From positions 115,384 through 179,383 of the forward strand of contig NZ_JAUASX010000010.1 of the NCBI RefSeq assembly GCF_030345715.1: a stretch of DNA of 64,000 bases. The letters are read 5' to 3'. Source of the DNA: Solimonas sp. SE-A11 (GTDB taxonomy: Bacteria > Pseudomonadota > Gammaproteobacteria > Nevskiales > Nevskiaceae). The translations under genes and the position numbers were made by a program. Each line of letters opens with the position of its first letter. Position 1 is the stretch's first letter. The notes under the pieces are model-generated. The model saw only the letters and a list, made by a program, of their open reading frames with translations, was not told the origin of the DNA and searched no databases. Below are positions 20,321 through 31,130 of the stretch, one piece after another.

Positions 20321-21571
20321 TCAGCGTGCGCGCCTCTTCACGGCGCCGGTCTTGCGGCCACCGTCGGCGGGGCCGCGCGATGACGGCCCCTTGGACACCG
20401 GACCGCGCGGCCTGGGTCCCTGCGATGAGGGCTGGGCTGCCCAGGAATGCTTCTTCTTGTTGTCCAGCCGCGACAGCTTCTTGGCCCGGAACGGCACCTC
20501 GGAATCCTCGTCCGCGCGCTCGCGGCGCTCCGAGCGGCCTGCCTTGGCAGGCGTGGGCAGTTCCAGCTGCACGCAGTCGAACAGCCGGCGCAACTCATCC
20601 GGGGTGGCCTCGCGGTAGCTGCCGCTGCGGATGCCGCGGCCCAGTTCGACCGGGCCATAGCTGATGCGGATCAGGCGGCTCACCTGCAGGTCCTGCGACT
20701 CGAACAGGCGGCGCACCTCGCGGTTGCGGCCCTCGCGCAGCATCACCTCGTACCACTGGTTGGCACGCTGGCCGTCTTCATTCAGGCCCGGGGCGATCGA
20801 GTCGAAGCGGGCATCGCCGTCTTCCAGCTTCACGCCCTTGCGCAGGGCCGAGAGCTTCTCGTCGGTCATCTCGCCGAGCACGCGCACGGCATAGCGCCGC
20901 GGCACCTCGAAGCTGGGGTGCGTCAGACGCCGCGCCAGCTCGCCGTGGTTGGTCAGCAGCAGCAGGCCGGAGGTGTTGATGTCGAGGCGACCGACGGCGA
21001 TCCAGCGGCCGTTGTCGAGTTCCGGCAGGTTGCGGAAGATGGTCTTGCGGCCATCCGGATCATCACGCGTCACCATCTCTCCGGTGCGCTTCTTGAACAG
21101 CAGCACCTGCGGTGCCTCGGCCTTCGCCGACAGGCGTACAGGCCTGCCGTCGACCATGATGCGATCCTGGGGCGACACCTGCTGGCCGACACTGGCCGGC
21201 TGGCCATTCACCTGGATGCGGCCGTCGGCGATCATCGACTCGATCTCGCGGCGCGAGGCGACGCCGGCGGTAGCCAGTGCTTTCTGGATGCGCTCGCCTG
21301 CCCCCGGCGCCGTGGGCGCGGTCTGGGGGGGCAGCTCGGAAGCATCGCGCGCCACCGGCTTCGGAGCCCGAGGCTTGGCGGACGGCGCCCTTGAATACGA
21401 GGGCTTCGGGAACGAGGGCTTCGAAGCAGGCCGTGCCGAGGACGGCCGCGAAGCCGATCGCGCCGGGGACTTCCCAGAGGTCCGGGAGTCCGATGAGCGG
21501 GACGGAGACTTCGAGAACGTCGAGGGCTTCCTCGACGACGGATTGCGCGGTGCTCTGGGAGGCTTTTTCAA
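20321..21571 (-). CDS. rluB: 23S rRNA pseudouridine synthase RluB-type, with long basic tails
   Basis: 416 residues. An S4 RNA-binding domain (ERIQKALATAGVASRREIE) precedes the RsuA-family catalytic core with the active-site Asp in VGRLDINTSGLLLLTN and the motif REGRNREVRRLF. By homology it modifies position 2605 of 23S rRNA. The first ~85 residues are a low-complexity Ser/Pro/Lys/Arg tail and the last ~60 are also basic and disordered. It overlaps scpB by 4 bp, the usual scpA-scpB-rluB order. Confidence 0.92.
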   Translation of the reverse strand: MKKPPRAPRNPSSRKPSTFSKSPSRSSDSRTSGKSPARSASRPSSARPASKPSFPKPSYSRAPSAKPRAPKPVARDASELPPQTAPTAPGAGERIQKALATAGVASRREIESMIADGRIQVNGQPASVGQQVSPQDRIMVDGRPVRLSAKAEAPQVLLFKKRTGEMVTRDDPDGRKTIFRNLPELDNGRWIAVGRLDINTSGLLLLTNHGELARRLTHPSFEVPRRYAVRVLGEMTDEKLSALRKGVKLEDGDARFDSIAPGLNEDGQRANQWYEVMLREGRNREVRRLFESQDLQVSRLIRISYGPVELGRGIRSGSYREATPDELRRLFDCVQLELPTPAKAGRSERRERADEDSEVPFRAKKLSRLDNKKKHSWAAQPSSQGPRPRGPVSKGPSSRGPADGGRKTGAVKRRAR

Positions 21572-22533
21572 GGGCGGCTCGGCTCGTCGTCGGAAGCCTC
21601 GGTGGGCGGCTCGTCACCCAGCGCGTCCGGCTCGTCGGCTTCAAGCGCCGCATCCGCGGTGGGCTCGGGCTCGATCAGTGTGTCCTCTTCGCCGGGCGCT
21701 TCCTCCACCACGCCCTCTTCGACGGAAGCTTCCGCGGGTGCGGCGTCGGCAGCGATCGCTTCCGGCTCCGCCGGGGCTTCGCCTTCTTCGTCCTCCGGCG
21801 CCGGCAGCGCGGCCGCAGCACCCGGCAAGCCTTCGCCCAGGCGCGACAGTGCGGCCTCGAGCTGCGCGGGATCCTTGATCTCAGGCAGCGACGGCAGGTC
21901 GTCCAGCGACTTGATGTTGAGGTCGTCCAGCATCTGGTGCGTAGTGCCGAACAGCGAGGGGCGGCCCGGCACTTCCTTGACGCCCACCTCGCGGATCCAG
22001 CCGCGCTCCAGCAGGGTGCGGATGATGTTGGGCGACAGCGCCACGCCGCGGATCTCTTCAACCTCGCCGCGCGTCACCGGCTGGCGGTAGCAGATGATGG
22101 CCAGCGTCTCGAGCAGCGCGCGCGACATGCGCGGCGGCTTCTCCTGCCACAGACGGCTGACCCATTCGGCGTGGGTCTTGCGCACCTGGATGCGGAAACC
22201 GCTGGCGACTTCCGACAGCTCACAGGCACGGCCTTCCAGCGACTGTGCCAGCGCGTCGAGGCCGGCGCGGACGTCCTTCTTGGACACGCCCAGGTCCGGC
22301 CCCAGCAAGCGGTGCAACTGCTCCAGCGACAGCGGCAGCTCCGAGGCCAGCAGCAAGGCCTCCAGGATATTGACCAGCTGCAGCGCGGAATCATTGACCA
22401 GCAGGGCGGACTGCTCGGGCTCGGCGACCTGGGTCTTGGCGGCGGCTTCCTGCGAGGCTTCCTGGGCCGCCGGCTCTGCGGCCTGCCCGGTGACTTCCTC
22501 GGTGACGTCTTCGGTCTTTTCTTCGTTGTTCAT
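21568..22533 (-). CDS. scpB: Segregation and condensation protein B
   Basis: Winged-helix kleisin-interacting subunit of the SMC-ScpAB condensin. Residues ~45-215 form the core (ILEALLLASELPLSLEQL; RALLETLAIICYRQPVTRGE; ERGWIREVGVKEVPGRPSLF). The last ~100 residues are an acidic Glu/Asp/Ala-rich tail without clear homology. Overlaps scpA by 4 bp upstream and rluB by 4 bp downstream. The partner SMC is encoded at 31127-34648. Confidence 0.93.
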   Translation of the reverse strand: MNNEEKTEDVTEEVTGQAAEPAAQEASQEAAAKTQVAEPEQSALLVNDSALQLVNILEALLLASELPLSLEQLHRLLGPDLGVSKKDVRAGLDALAQSLEGRACELSEVASGFRIQVRKTHAEWVSRLWQEKPPRMSRALLETLAIICYRQPVTRGEVEEIRGVALSPNIIRTLLERGWIREVGVKEVPGRPSLFGTTHQMLDDLNIKSLDDLPSLPEIKDPAQLEAALSRLGEGLPGAAAALPAPEDEEGEAPAEPEAIAADAAPAEASVEEGVVEEAPGEEDTLIEPEPTADAALEADEPDALGDEPPTEASDDEPSRP

Positions 22534-23429
22534 GCGTCTTCCCCGGCGTCGTCGGCTGCGCCGAGCGCCTCTTGTTCGTCATCGTCTTCCAGCGAGGGGC
22601 GCGGCTTGGCCGGCTCCACCATCAGCGGCGAGAACGGGCCGTCCTGCACGATGTCGAGCATCGCGGACTTGGTCAGCTCCAGGATCGCCAGGAAGCACAC
22701 CACCACGCCCAGCCGCCCTTCCTCGGGGTCGACCAGCTCCTCCAGGCGCATCGGTCCGCCGCGCACCAGCGACAGGATGTGCGACATGCGCTCGCGCACC
22801 GACAGGGGCTCGCGCGAGATGTGATGGTGGGTGAACAGCTTGGCCCGGTCCATCACGTCGCGGAAGGCCATCAGCAGATCACGCAGTGTCGGCTGCGGCA
22901 GGCGCGACACCTGCGGGATGACCTCCGGACGCGCCTGGGCCATGAACAGGTCGCGGCCGACACGCGGCAGCTTCTCCAGGCTCTCGCCGGCGCTCTTGAA
23001 GCGCTCGTATTCCTGCAGGCGACGCACCAACTCCATGCGCGGATCGCCTTCTTCCTCGGCCTCGTCCGGCGGCGGGCGCGGCAGCAGCAGGCGCGACTTG
23101 ATCTCGGCCAGCAGCGCGGCCATGACCAGGTACTCCGCCGCCAGCTCCAGCTTCATCTCCCGCATCAGGCTGATGTACTGCACGTACTGCTTGGTGATCT
23201 GCAGTACCGGGATGTCGAGGATGTTGAGGTTCTGACGGCGGATCAAGTACAGCAGCAAGTCCAGCGGGCCTTCGAAGGCGTCGAGAAACACCTCCAGCGC
23301 ATCCGGCGGGATGTACAGGTCCTCGGGCAGCCTCTCCATGGCCTGGCCATGGATCTTGGGCATCTTCAGCGCCTCGGCCGCGGCAAACTCCGTGGCGGGG
23401 ACTTCCTCGGTGGCGACGGTCTCGTTCAT
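22530..23429 (-). CDS. scpA: Segregation and condensation protein A
   Basis: Kleisin subunit of bacterial condensin, 299 residues. The N-terminal segment VFLDAFEGPLDLLLYLIRRQNLNILDIPV and the C-terminal winged helix FLAILELTKSAMLDIVQ are typical. It bridges SMC heads and binds ScpB. Overlaps both trpS and scpB by 4 bp, forming one translationally coupled operon with the site-2 protease upstream. Confidence 0.93.
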   Translation of the reverse strand: MNETVATEEVPATEFAAAEALKMPKIHGQAMERLPEDLYIPPDALEVFLDAFEGPLDLLLYLIRRQNLNILDIPVLQITKQYVQYISLMREMKLELAAEYLVMAALLAEIKSRLLLPRPPPDEAEEEGDPRMELVRRLQEYERFKSAGESLEKLPRVGRDLFMAQARPEVIPQVSRLPQPTLRDLLMAFRDVMDRAKLFTHHHISREPLSVRERMSHILSLVRGGPMRLEELVDPEEGRLGVVVCFLAILELTKSAMLDIVQDGPFSPLMVEPAKPRPSLEDDDEQEALGAADDAGEDA

Positions 23430-24427
23430 TCCGGGATAAATCCCAGCACGTCATGCACGCGCTGCAGCGTGGCGTCGGCCCGCTGGCTGGCGGCGTCGGC
23501 ACCGGCACGCAGCACGCGACGCAGGCCGTCGATGTCCTCGCGCACGGCGGCATAGCGCTCCTGCACGGGCTTGAGGCATTCCACCACGGCTTCGGCGACC
23601 TCGGTCTTGAAGTGGCCATAGCCCTTGCCGACGTAGCGCGCCTGGATGTCGGCGAAGGACTCGCCGCGGATGGCGGAGAGGATCGACATCAGGTTGGACA
23701 CGCCGGGCTTCCCGGCGATGTCATGGCGGATCTCGCTGCCCAGGTCGGTGACGGCGCGCTTGATCTTGCGGGTGATCACGTCCGGGCTGTCCAGCAGGTA
23801 GATGGCGTCGGTCTCGGCATCGCCGGACTTGCTCATCTTGGAGGTCGGCTCCTGAAGGCCCATGATGCGCGCGCCCACCGGCGGGATCATCGGCTCCGGC
23901 ACGGTGAAGACCTTGCCGTAGAGGTTGTTGAAGCGCATGGCGACGTCGCGCGTCAGTTCCAGGTGCTGCTTCTGGTCGTCACCCACCGGCACCTGTTGCG
24001 CCTGGTAGAGCAGGATGTCGGCCGCCATCAGCACCGGGTAGTCGAACAGGCCGGCGTTGATGTTGTCGGCGTGCTTGGCCGACTTGTCCTTGAACTGCGT
24101 CATGCGGTTGAGCTCACCCATCTGCGTGTAGCAGTTGAGGATCCAGCCCAGGCGCGCATGCGCCGGCACATGGCTCTGCACGAACAGCGTGTTCTTCTCC
24201 GGCTCCAGCCCGCAGGCGATGTACAGCGCCAGGAATTCGTAGCAGCGCTCGCGCAGGACCTTGGGATCCTGGCGCACGGTGATGGCGTGCAGGTCCACCA
24301 GCATGTAGTAGCAGTCGTAGCGCTCCGACAGCGGCACCCAGTTCTTCAGCGCGCCGAGGTAGTTGCCGAGCGTCAGGCGGCCGGAGGGCTGGATGCCGGA
24401 GAGGACGATGGGTTTGGAGGCGGTCAC
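23426..24427 (-). CDS. trpS: Tryptophanyl-tRNA synthetase
   Basis: Class Ic synthetase of 333 residues when started at the GTG at 24427 (MTASKPIVLSGIQPSGRLTLGNYLGA). The HIGH-like GNYLGA and the KMSKS loop (PTSKMSKSG) are intact. An upstream in-frame extension merely covers the end of the site-2 protease gene, whose stop is 2 bp away. Gene order trpS-scpA-scpB-rluB is common in gammaproteobacteria. Confidence 0.95.
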   Translation of the reverse strand: MTASKPIVLSGIQPSGRLTLGNYLGALKNWVPLSERYDCYYMLVDLHAITVRQDPKVLRERCYEFLALYIACGLEPEKNTLFVQSHVPAHARLGWILNCYTQMGELNRMTQFKDKSAKHADNINAGLFDYPVLMAADILLYQAQQVPVGDDQKQHLELTRDVAMRFNNLYGKVFTVPEPMIPPVGARIMGLQEPTSKMSKSGDAETDAIYLLDSPDVITRKIKRAVTDLGSEIRHDIAGKPGVSNLMSILSAIRGESFADIQARYVGKGYGHFKTEVAEAVVECLKPVQERYAAVREDIDGLRRVLRAGADAASQRADATLQRVHDVLGFIPE

Positions 24428-24429
24428 GG

Positions 24430-25119
24430 TCAGTAGAGCAAGGCAGAGTTGAGGCCCAGCAGCTTGTAGAGCAATCCTTCCGAGATTGTCAGCGGCCAGT
24501 ACATGATTTTCGAGAGCAGGCCGGTGGCGAGCAAGCCGATCACGATCAGCAGCCCATAGGGTTCCAGCTTGGCGTAGCGATACGCCAAGGGCAGCGGCAG
24601 CAGGCCCGCCAGCACGCGGCCGCCATCCAGCGGCGGCAGGGGCAGCAGGTTCAGCACCATCAGCACCAGGTTGACGACGATGCCGGCCACCGCCATGTAG
24701 CGCAGGCCCAGCCATAGGCCTTCGGTGGCATTCATGGCCAGAGCCAGCTTCAGCAGCAGGCCCCAGCCGACGGCCATGGCCAGGTTGGCCAGCGGGCCGG
24801 CCGCGGCCACCAGGGCCATGTCGCGGCGCGGATTGCGCAGGCGACGGTAGTCCACCGGCACCGGCTTGGCCCAGCCGAACAGGAAGCCGCCGCCCATGAG
24901 CTTGCTCAGCAACAGCAGGACCACCGGCACCACCAGGGTCCCTACAGGATCCACGTGCTTGATGGGGTTGAGGCTCAGGCGGCCGAGCATGGCCGCCGTA
25001 GGATCGCCCAGGCGCCGCGCGGCGTAGCCGTGGGCTACTTCGTGCAGCGTGATCGCGAAAAGGACCGGGAGGGCCCAGATGGCGATGGTCTGGACCAGGC
25101 TGAATTCGACAGGCATCAC
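24430..25119 (-). CDS. Site-2 protease family membrane metalloprotease (YwhC/M50B-like)
   Basis: 229 residues, about six membrane segments. Zinc motif HEVAHGYAARRLGD near residue 26 and the second catalytic motif LLPLPPLDGGRVL are both present, so the protease should be active. It is the short stand-alone type without PDZ domain that lies upstream of trpS-scpA in many proteobacteria. Substrate unknown. Starts at MM; the second Met is equally possible. Confidence 0.88.
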   Translation of the reverse strand: MMPVEFSLVQTIAIWALPVLFAITLHEVAHGYAARRLGDPTAAMLGRLSLNPIKHVDPVGTLVVPVVLLLLSKLMGGGFLFGWAKPVPVDYRRLRNPRRDMALVAAAGPLANLAMAVGWGLLLKLALAMNATEGLWLGLRYMAVAGIVVNLVLMVLNLLPLPPLDGGRVLAGLLPLPLAYRYAKLEPYGLLIVIGLLATGLLSKIMYWPLTISEGLLYKLLGLNSALLY

Positions 25120-25154
25120 CGGATTATACGGGAAGCAAGTCTATGAACCTGAAT

Positions 25155-25781
25155 TCACAGCCCCAGGCGGGAGACGTCGCCCTTGCCCTGGCGCATCAGC
25201 TGGACCCCGCCCCCGGTCAGGTCCAGCACGGTGGTCGGCTCGGTGCCGCAGTTGCCGGCATCCAGCACCAGGTCCACCTCGCGGGCCAGGCGCTGGCGCA
25301 CCTCCTGGGGGTCGCTGACCGGGCCGTCCGCATCCGGGAATTGCAAAGTGCAGGAGATCAGCGGCTCGCCCAGGGTTTCCAGCAGGGCCTGGGCCACCGC
25401 GTGTTCCGGCACCCGGATACCCACGGTCTTGCGCTTCTCGTGCGCGATGCGCTTCGGAAGCTCCTTGGTGGCGTCCAGGATGAACGTGTAAGGCCCGGGG
25501 GTCAGCGACTTGAGCAGGCGGAACTGCTGGTTGTCGACGCGGGCGTAGGTGGCGATCTCGGACAGGTCGCGGCATACCAGGGTGAACTGGTGGTGGCGGT
25601 CGAAGTCGCGGATGCGGCGCAGGCGCTCGGCAGCGTCGCGGTCGTCCAGGTGGCAGCCCAGGGCATAGCAGGAGTCCGTGGGCCAGGCGATCACCGCGCC
25701 TTCGCGCAGGCGCTGGGCCGCGAGCGCCAGCAGGCGCTTCTGCGGATTCTGGGGATGGACCTCGAGCCATTGCGCGGACAT
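25155..25781 (-). CDS. yciO: YciO/TsaC/Sua5-family protein
   Basis: 208 residues with the Sua5/YrdC fold: [34 protein letters not shown], and a phosphate-binding lysine set [12 protein letters not shown]. YciO-type proteins lack the C-terminal Sua5 domain and their activity as threonylcarbamoyl-AMP synthases is low or uncertain, so I keep the family name. It is divergent from yciB, 30 bp apart, and lies next to the same trp-operon-linked yci genes as in other gammaproteobacteria. Confidence 0.85.
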   Translation of the reverse strand: MSAQWLEVHPQNPQKRLLALAAQRLREGAVIAWPTDSCYALGCHLDDRDAAERLRRIRDFDRHHQFTLVCRDLSEIATYARVDNQQFRLLKSLTPGPYTFILDATKELPKRIAHEKRKTVGIRVPEHAVAQALLETLGEPLISCTLQFPDADGPVSDPQEVRQRLAREVDLVLDAGNCGTEPTTVLDLTGGGVQLMRQGKGDVSRLGL

Positions 25782-25811
25782 CGCAACATTCTACCGGGCT
25801 ACAATGCCCAC

Positions 25812-26369
25812 ATGAAATTCCTGCTCGACTCCCTGCCCGCGCTGGTGTTCCTCGGCGCCTACTTCCTCTACGACATCTATGCCGCGACGATCGCCCTGAT
25901 CGTGTCGCTGTTCGGGCTCGTGATCTTCTACTGGTTCGCGGAGAAGAAGCTGCACAAGGCGCACTTCATCACCGCCTTGGTGGCGCTGGCGCTGGGCGGC
26001 CTGACGATCTACCTGCACAACGACACCTTCATCCAGTACAAGCCGACGCTGGTCTACGGCATCTTCGCCCTGGCGCTGGCCGGCAGCCACGTGATCGGCG
26101 ACAAGGTGCTGCTGCAGCGCATGGGCGAGAAGTCCGTGCCGCTGCCCGAGCCGGTGTGGCGCAAGGTCAACATCGCCTGGGTGGTCTACTTCGCCTTCAG
26201 TGCCGTGCTCAACATCTGGGTGGCGAAGAACTTCAGCTACGACACCTGGATGCTGTTCAAATTCCCGGGCACGCTGATCCTGATGTTCGTCTTCATGGTG
26301 GCGCATGCGCCCTTCCTGGGCCGCTACCTGCAGGAAGCCCAGCAGGACCAAAGCCGGGAGCAGAACTGA
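25812..26369 (+). CDS. yciB: Inner-membrane septation protein YciB/IspZ
   Basis: 185 residues with five predicted membrane spans ([33 protein letters not shown] etc.) and the family motif [17 protein letters not shown]. IspZ/YciB links cell elongation and division and affects membrane potential. Overlaps yciI in ATGATG, opening a yciB-yciI-bolA operon. Confidence 0.92.
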   Translation: MKFLLDSLPALVFLGAYFLYDIYAATIALIVSLFGLVIFYWFAEKKLHKAHFITALVALALGGLTIYLHNDTFIQYKPTLVYGIFALALAGSHVIGDKVLLQRMGEKSVPLPEPVWRKVNIAWVVYFAFSAVLNIWVAKNFSYDTWMLFKFPGTLILMFVFMVAHAPFLGRYLQEAQQDQSREQN

Positions 26370-26668
26370 TGCTCTACGCGATCTGGGGCGTGGACGCGCC
26401 CGACAGCCTCGCCGGCCGCCAGGCCACCCGCCCCGCCCATGTCGAGCGCCTCAAGCTGCTGCTGGCCGAAGGCCGCCTGGTGCTGGCCGGCCCGCGCCCG
26501 AAGGCCGATGCCGCGGACGCCCCGCAGGCCGGCTTCCACGGCAGCCTGATCGTGGCCGAGTTCCCGAGCCTGGAGGCCGCACAGGCCTGGGCCGAGGCGG
26601 ACCCCTACCTCGCCGCCGGCGTCTACGTGCGCGTCGAGGTCACGCCCTTCATCCAGGCGCTGCCGTGA
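26369..26668 (+). CDS. yciI: YciI-family protein
   Basis: 99 residues, ferredoxin-like fold with the family hallmarks [22 protein letters not shown] (conserved His and Arg) and [11 protein letters not shown] near the end. Related to muconolactone isomerase-like dimers; no substrate is established. Start overlaps the yciB stop; its stop overlaps the bolA GTG. Confidence 0.9.
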   Translation: MLYAIWGVDAPDSLAGRQATRPAHVERLKLLLAEGRLVLAGPRPKADAADAPQAGFHGSLIVAEFPSLEAAQAWAEADPYLAAGVYVRVEVTPFIQALP

Positions 26669-26943
26669 GCCGCATCGAGCGCATCCGCGAATGCCTGGCC
26701 GGCGCCTTCGCGCCGACCGAGCTGGTGGTGGAAGACGAAAGCCACCTGCACGCCGGCCATGCTGGGGCGGCCACCGGACGCGGTCACTTCCGCGTGAAGA
26801 TCGTCTCAGCGGCCTTTGCGGGCAACAGCCCCGTGGCGCGGCACCGGCAGGTCTACGCGGCGCTGGGCGAGATGATGCAGACCGACATCCATGCGCTGGC
26901 GATCAGCGCGCGGACGCCTGCGGAATCAACTTCCGCTGCCTGA
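26665..26943 (+). CDS. bolA: BolA-family protein
   Basis: 92 residues from a GTG that overlaps the yciI stop (GTGA). The BolA core is present: [15 protein letters not shown] and [14 protein letters not shown] with the conserved His, and [13 protein letters not shown]. BolA proteins pair with monothiol glutaredoxins in iron-sulfur handling and some act as transcription regulators. The end overlaps the convergent mscS gene by 18 bp. Confidence 0.92.
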   Translation: MSRIERIRECLAGAFAPTELVVEDESHLHAGHAGAATGRGHFRVKIVSAAFAGNSPVARHRQVYAALGEMMQTDIHALAISARTPAESTSAA

Positions 26944-28103
26944 GGTCGCTTCGGTTCCATCTGCCGCCGGCCGCGGCGAGATCGCCCCTTCAGGCAAGGA
27001 GCGGATGTGGACATCCTGCTGCGGGAACGGCATCTCGATGCCGGCCTTGGCGAAGGCTGCGACGATGGCGAAGCGCAGGTCGCTGGCCACTCCGCCCTTG
27101 GCGTCGCTGTCGACGATCGGGGCGGACAGCTCGAAGTCTAGCGAGCTGGCGCCGAAGTTAGTGAACAGCACCGCGCCCTCACCCCGGATCGCCGGATGCT
27201 TGGCGGCCACTTCCTTCAGCACCTTGCGGACCAACTCCGGATCGCTGCCGTAGGCAACGCCGACGTTCAGCACCACGCGGCCCATGCGCGTGCGCAGGCT
27301 GCGGTTGCGCACCGGGTTCGACAGCAGGTTGGAGTTGGGCATGATGATGGTCTCGCGGTCACCGGTCTCGATCTCGGTGGCGCGGATGCGCATCTTGCGC
27401 ACGATGCCTTCACTGCCGCTGACGTTGATGAAGTCACCGGTGCGGATCGGGCGCTCGAACAGCAGGATCAGGCCGGACACAAAATTGCTGACGATGTTCT
27501 GCAGGCCAAAGCCGATGCCCACCGACAGCGCACCGGCGACGATGGCGAGCTTGCTGAGGTCCAGGCCGGCATAGGACAGCCCGACCAGCACGGCGATGAT
27601 GAAGGTGATGTAGCCAAACAGCGTGGCCACGGTATCGCGGGTGCTCGGCTCCACGCCGGCGCGCACCAGCCAGTCACGCTCCAGCTTGCGGCGCAGCCAG
27701 CGGGTGAAGGTGAACAGTGCCAGGAACATCAGCACGCCCGCCAGCAGCTTGCCGATGACGATGCGCACGCCGCCGAGCATGAAGCCCTTGGAGAACAACG
27801 TCTTCAGCAACTCTTCGCTCTCGTCGTGCCAGCCCCAGGCGTGCATCAGCAGGTAGGCGACGAACTGCCACAGGAAGAAGTGCATCGTCAGGAGCAGCCA
27901 GCGGATCTCCTGAAACTTCTTGTCGGCCGGCACGCCCAGGCGGGCGCGCAGGCGCTGCTGCCAGGGGTGGCGCCCATCGTTGAGTCCGCGGGCCAGCACG
28001 TGCATCACGATGACCAGCAGTGCCGCCGCACCCAGGATGACGATCGTCGAGGTCCAGGGCTGTGCCGCCAGTGCGCGAAGCAGGCGGGCGGTATCCAGTT
28101 CCA

Positions 28104-28104
<1 letters not shown>
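26926..28104 (-). CDS. Small-conductance mechanosensitive channel family protein
   Basis: 392 residues with four or five membrane spans, a pore-lining TM3 with the Gly/Ala pattern LSKLAIVAGALSVGIGFGLQ, then NIVSNFVSGLILLFERPIRTGD, and a cytoplasmic beta domain (GIVRKMRIRATEIETGDRET, IIMPNSNLLSNPV). The pattern is typical MscS superfamily, longer at the N-terminus than E. coli MscS. ATG at 28104 shares a base with the ligA stop (TGATG), so it is the last gene of the smc-zipA-ligA operon. Confidence 0.9.
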
Positions 28105-30407
<2,303 letters not shown>

Positions 30408-31130
30408 CTACAGCGCGACGTTATTGCGTTGCGCCCAGGCGCCCACGTCGGCCTTCAGCGTGCGCGCGTTGTCCGGCGTCAGCGGCTGGCGGCTGGCGTC
30501 GAAGACCTCGGCGTTGAGCGCGTTGGCCAGCGACTGTGCCGTGGAGATCATGTCCTGCAGCGCGGAGCCCGGCTTGGCCGGCCCCGGCAGCAGCATGAAC
30601 ACGGTCAGGCCTGGGGTGGAGAAGCCCTGCTGCTCGGCCGGGTCCAGCAGGCCCGGCTTGACCAGGCTGGCCACCGAGAACACGGCCCTGCCGCCCTGCA
30701 GGCGGTGGTAAATGCGGTGCTCGCCGTACTGCAGGCCCTGGGCCTGCAACGCGAGATGGATCTTGGGGCCGAAGATAGCCGTGCCTTCGCGCTCGGCGAT
30801 CAGCAGGGTCACGATCTTCTCTTCGACCGGGGCCGCCGCGGCCGGCGCGGCGGCAACCGGCTCGCCGAACAGGTCCTGCTCGGCGCGCTTGCGCGGCTTG
30901 CCCACGCCGAATTCGTCGAACTCACCGCCCCGGGAACCCTGGGCGAACATATCCATCTGGTCGGCGCCCGGCTTGCCGGGCAGCCCCGGCACGCCGCCGC
31001 GCGGCACGCTACCCCGGCCGGAGGGTGGCTCCCAGTCCTTGGGCAGGCGGCTGCTGCGCCGGCTGACGACGTAGACCGCGATGACGGCGGCCGCTCCCAC
31101 GATCAGCAGTGCCCACTGCAACACGCTCAT
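30408..31130 (-). CDS. zipA: Cell division protein ZipA
   Basis: 240 residues: N-terminal membrane anchor (LQWALLIVGAAAVIAVYVV), a basic/proline linker, and a C-terminal FtsZ-binding domain (GPKIHLALQAQGLQYGEHRIYHR; PGLTVFMLLPGP; MISTAQSLANAL). It tethers FtsZ to the membrane. ZipA is restricted to gammaproteobacteria, which supports the taxonomic call. Start overlaps the smc stop. Confidence 0.93.
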   Translation of the reverse strand: MSVLQWALLIVGAAAVIAVYVVSRRSSRLPKDWEPPSGRGSVPRGGVPGLPGKPGADQMDMFAQGSRGGEFDEFGVGKPRKRAEQDLFGEPVAAAPAAAAPVEEKIVTLLIAEREGTAIFGPKIHLALQAQGLQYGEHRIYHRLQGGRAVFSVASLVKPGLLDPAEQQGFSTPGLTVFMLLPGPAKPGSALQDMISTAQSLANALNAEVFDASRQPLTPDNARTLKADVGAWAQRNNVAL